Assembly (NCBI GenBank): GCA_040414485.1
Contig: JBEDUK010000009.1
Coordinates: 38,474 to 102,473 of the forward strand
Reading direction: 5' to 3'
DNA: 64,000 nt
DNA from: JBEDUK01 sp040414485
GTDB lineage: Bacteria; Actinomycetota; UBA4738
Shown: piece after piece, positions 62,726-64,000 of the stretch
How the letters are laid out: every line of letters starts with the position of its first letter
How positions within the stretch are numbered: position 1 is the first letter of the stretch
Program-made: the position numbers and the translations under genes
The notes under the pieces: model-generated
Database searches by the model: none
What the model saw: only the letters and a program-made list of their open reading frames with translations
What the model was told of the DNA's origin: nothing

Positions 62726-64000
62726 GGATGGGCGACCTCGTCACACGCCTCCGAGAAGATCCGCAGACCCGCCGACGCCTGATCCGAACGGAGCACGAGG
62801 GGCGGTGACATCCGGATGGTCGAATCGCCGGCACGGAGCGTCAGCAAGCCGCGCGCGAAGCACGCCATCTCCACCGCATCCGCCGTCGCCGGGTCGGCGA
62901 ATTCGACCCCGATCATCATCCCCAGGCCGCGCACCTCGGTGATCAGCGGCTGCCTCGCCGCCAGCGATCGCAGCCCGTCGAGCAGCTCCGAACCGACCGA
63001 CTCCGCGTTCGACGCGAGCTCGCCCTCGATCAGGTCGATCGTCGCCAGCGCGGCCGCGCACGCCACCGGGTTCCCGCCGTACGTCGATCCGTGCGCGCCG
63101 ACCGCCCACGTCATCAGGTCGGACCGGGCGATCATCCCGCCCAGCGGCATGCCGCTGGCGATGCCCTTGCCGGCCAGCACGATGTCGGGCTGAACGCCCC
63201 ACTGATCGATCGCCCACATCCGGCCGGTGCGGCCCATGCCGCTCTGGACCTCGTCGGCCACCAGCAGGATGCCGTGCTCGGTGCAGAGGTCGCGCAGGTA
63301 GGAGAGCCAGCCGTCCGGCGGGATCACGTAGCCGCCTTCCCCCTGGATCGGCTCGACGACGATGGCCGCGATCTCGTTCGGCTTCACCAGTCGCTTGAAG
63401 ATGACCCGCTCGATGTAGCGGTCGACGTCGTCGGCCCCGAACGGCGCGTGGAGCACGCCCGGAAGAAGCGGTCCGAAGCCCTCGTGGTACTTCGCGTTCG
63501 ACGCGGTCAGGGTGACGCTTCCGTACGAGCGGCCGTGGAACGAACCCAGGAACGCGACCACGTACTGCCGCTTCGTGTACGACCGCGCCAGCTTGAGCGC
63601 TGCCTCGACCGCCTCGGTGCCGCTGTTGGTCAGGAAGGTGCGCGCGTCGCCCTGCACGGGCGTGATCTCGTCCAGGCGCGCGCAGAGCTCGGAATAGATC
63701 GGGAGATAGAAGTCGCTCGCCGAATAATGCAGCAACAATTCGGCCTGTTTCTGGATCGCACCGACCACCTTCGGATGGGCGTGGCCGGTCGAGCACACCG
63801 CGATCGCGGCGTTGAAATCGAGGAAGACGTTGCCGTCCAAGTCCTCGACCATCGAGCCGGCTCCGCGACGCGGCGCCAGAGGGTACGCCCGCGGCAAAGA
63901 TGGTGAAGTAACCTTACTATCTGCCTCGATCACCGCAGATGCCTTCGGACCGGGAACCTCCGTCAGCAGCCGCGGCTCGGTGAACGCCGCCAGCTCGTCG
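62722..64000 (-). CDS. Class III PLP-dependent aminotransferase (GabT/ArgD-like), 5'-truncated by window
   Basis: About 426 residues visible; the frame continues to the window end with no start, so the N-terminus is outside. Seen: PGPKASAVIEADSKVTSPSL (a 4-aminobutyrate-aminotransferase-like N-terminus), LDFNAAIAVCSTGHAHPKV, LTNSGTEAVEAALKLARS, VVEPIQGEGGYVIP, VADEVQSGMGRTG (PLP-binding Asp), and the PLP lysine in VLAGKGIASGMPLGGM, then STYGGNPVACAAAL. The substrate range is probably a 4-aminobutyrate or related omega-amino acid, less likely acetylornithine. The VOC gene follows with a 4-nt overlap. Confidence 0.88.
   Translation of the reverse strand, partial: DELAAFTEPRLLTEVPGPKASAVIEADSKVTSPSLPRAYPLAPRRGAGSMVEDLDGNVFLDFNAAIAVCSTGHAHPKVVGAIQKQAELLLHYSASDFYLPIYSELCARLDEITPVQGDARTFLTNSGTEAVEAALKLARSYTKRQYVVAFLGSFHGRSYGSVTLTASNAKYHEGFGPLLPGVLHAPFGADDVDRYIERVIFKRLVKPNEIAAIVVEPIQGEGGYVIPPDGWLSYLRDLCTEHGILLVADEVQSGMGRTGRMWAIDQWGVQPDIVLAGKGIASGMPLGGMIARSDLMTWAVGAHGSTYGGNPVACAAALATIDLIEGELASNAESVGSELLDGLRSLAARQPLITEVRGLGMMIGVEFADPATADAVEMACFARGLLTLRAGDSTIRMSPPLVLRSDQASAGLRIFSEACDEVAHP

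Overview
High-GC bacterial chromosome, almost wall-to-wall coding on both strands. The core genes (mtnA, comF, hpf, secA, prfB, ftsEX, smpB, ssrA), a wealth of class III nucleotide cyclases and large ATPase/TPR regulators, split kdpD genes and YfhO-type membrane proteins fit a free-living soil or sediment bacterium. My best guess is Chloroflexota (Limnocylindria/Ellin6529-like), with Actinomycetota as the alternative. This is inferred from gene content only.

Layout. 1-18.8 kb is a conserved housekeeping block: the end of mtnA, an unknown protein, comF, ribosome hibernation factor, an orphan NarL-type regulator, a polytopic membrane protein, secA, a tryptophanase (minus strand), prfB with its programmed +1 frameshift, an MFS-like protein, a YfhO-like protein and a glycosyltransferase-methyltransferase fusion (minus), then ftsE-ftsX-smpB. 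The tmRNA gene ssrA (18901-19254) follows.

19.2-35.3 kb is a probable genomic island. The last 43 bp of the ssrA region (T arm plus acceptor) are repeated perfectly at 35263-35305, the usual footprint of integration into the 3' end of ssrA. No recombinase is visible inside. The island carries a complete Kdp high-affinity potassium system (kdpFABC, a tiny leader membrane ORF, a KdpD split into two proteins, KdpE and a third, kinase-less KdpD-like sensor), a MarR/GbsR-type regulator with a DrrAB-like ABC exporter, two unrecognised beta-rich proteins and a DUF899 protein.

35.3-50 kb: a phosphotransferase; a copper cluster built around a CsoR-type palindrome (P1B ATPase with an unusual CPD motif on one side, SHOCT protein and cupredoxin on the other), followed by a YHS-HTH-cyclase fusion protein; a secreted trypsin-like protease; an AfsR/SARP-type regulator; a secreted 15-residue-repeat protein; a broken amino-acid permease; a CBS protein and a second HTH-cyclase.

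50-64 kb: a class A penicillin-binding protein divergent from an OmpR-type two-component pair, then a minus-strand run with a zinc-ribbon/cyclase/ATPase/TPR protein, an ATPase/TPR protein with degraded nucleotide-binding motifs, a nucleotidyltransferase-like protein, an alpha/beta hydrolase, a VOC protein and a class III aminotransferase that runs off the window.

Functional themes are ion homeostasis (K+, copper), envelope and protein export, and dense second-messenger/STAND-like signalling. Three proteins here carry apparently intact class III cyclase domains.
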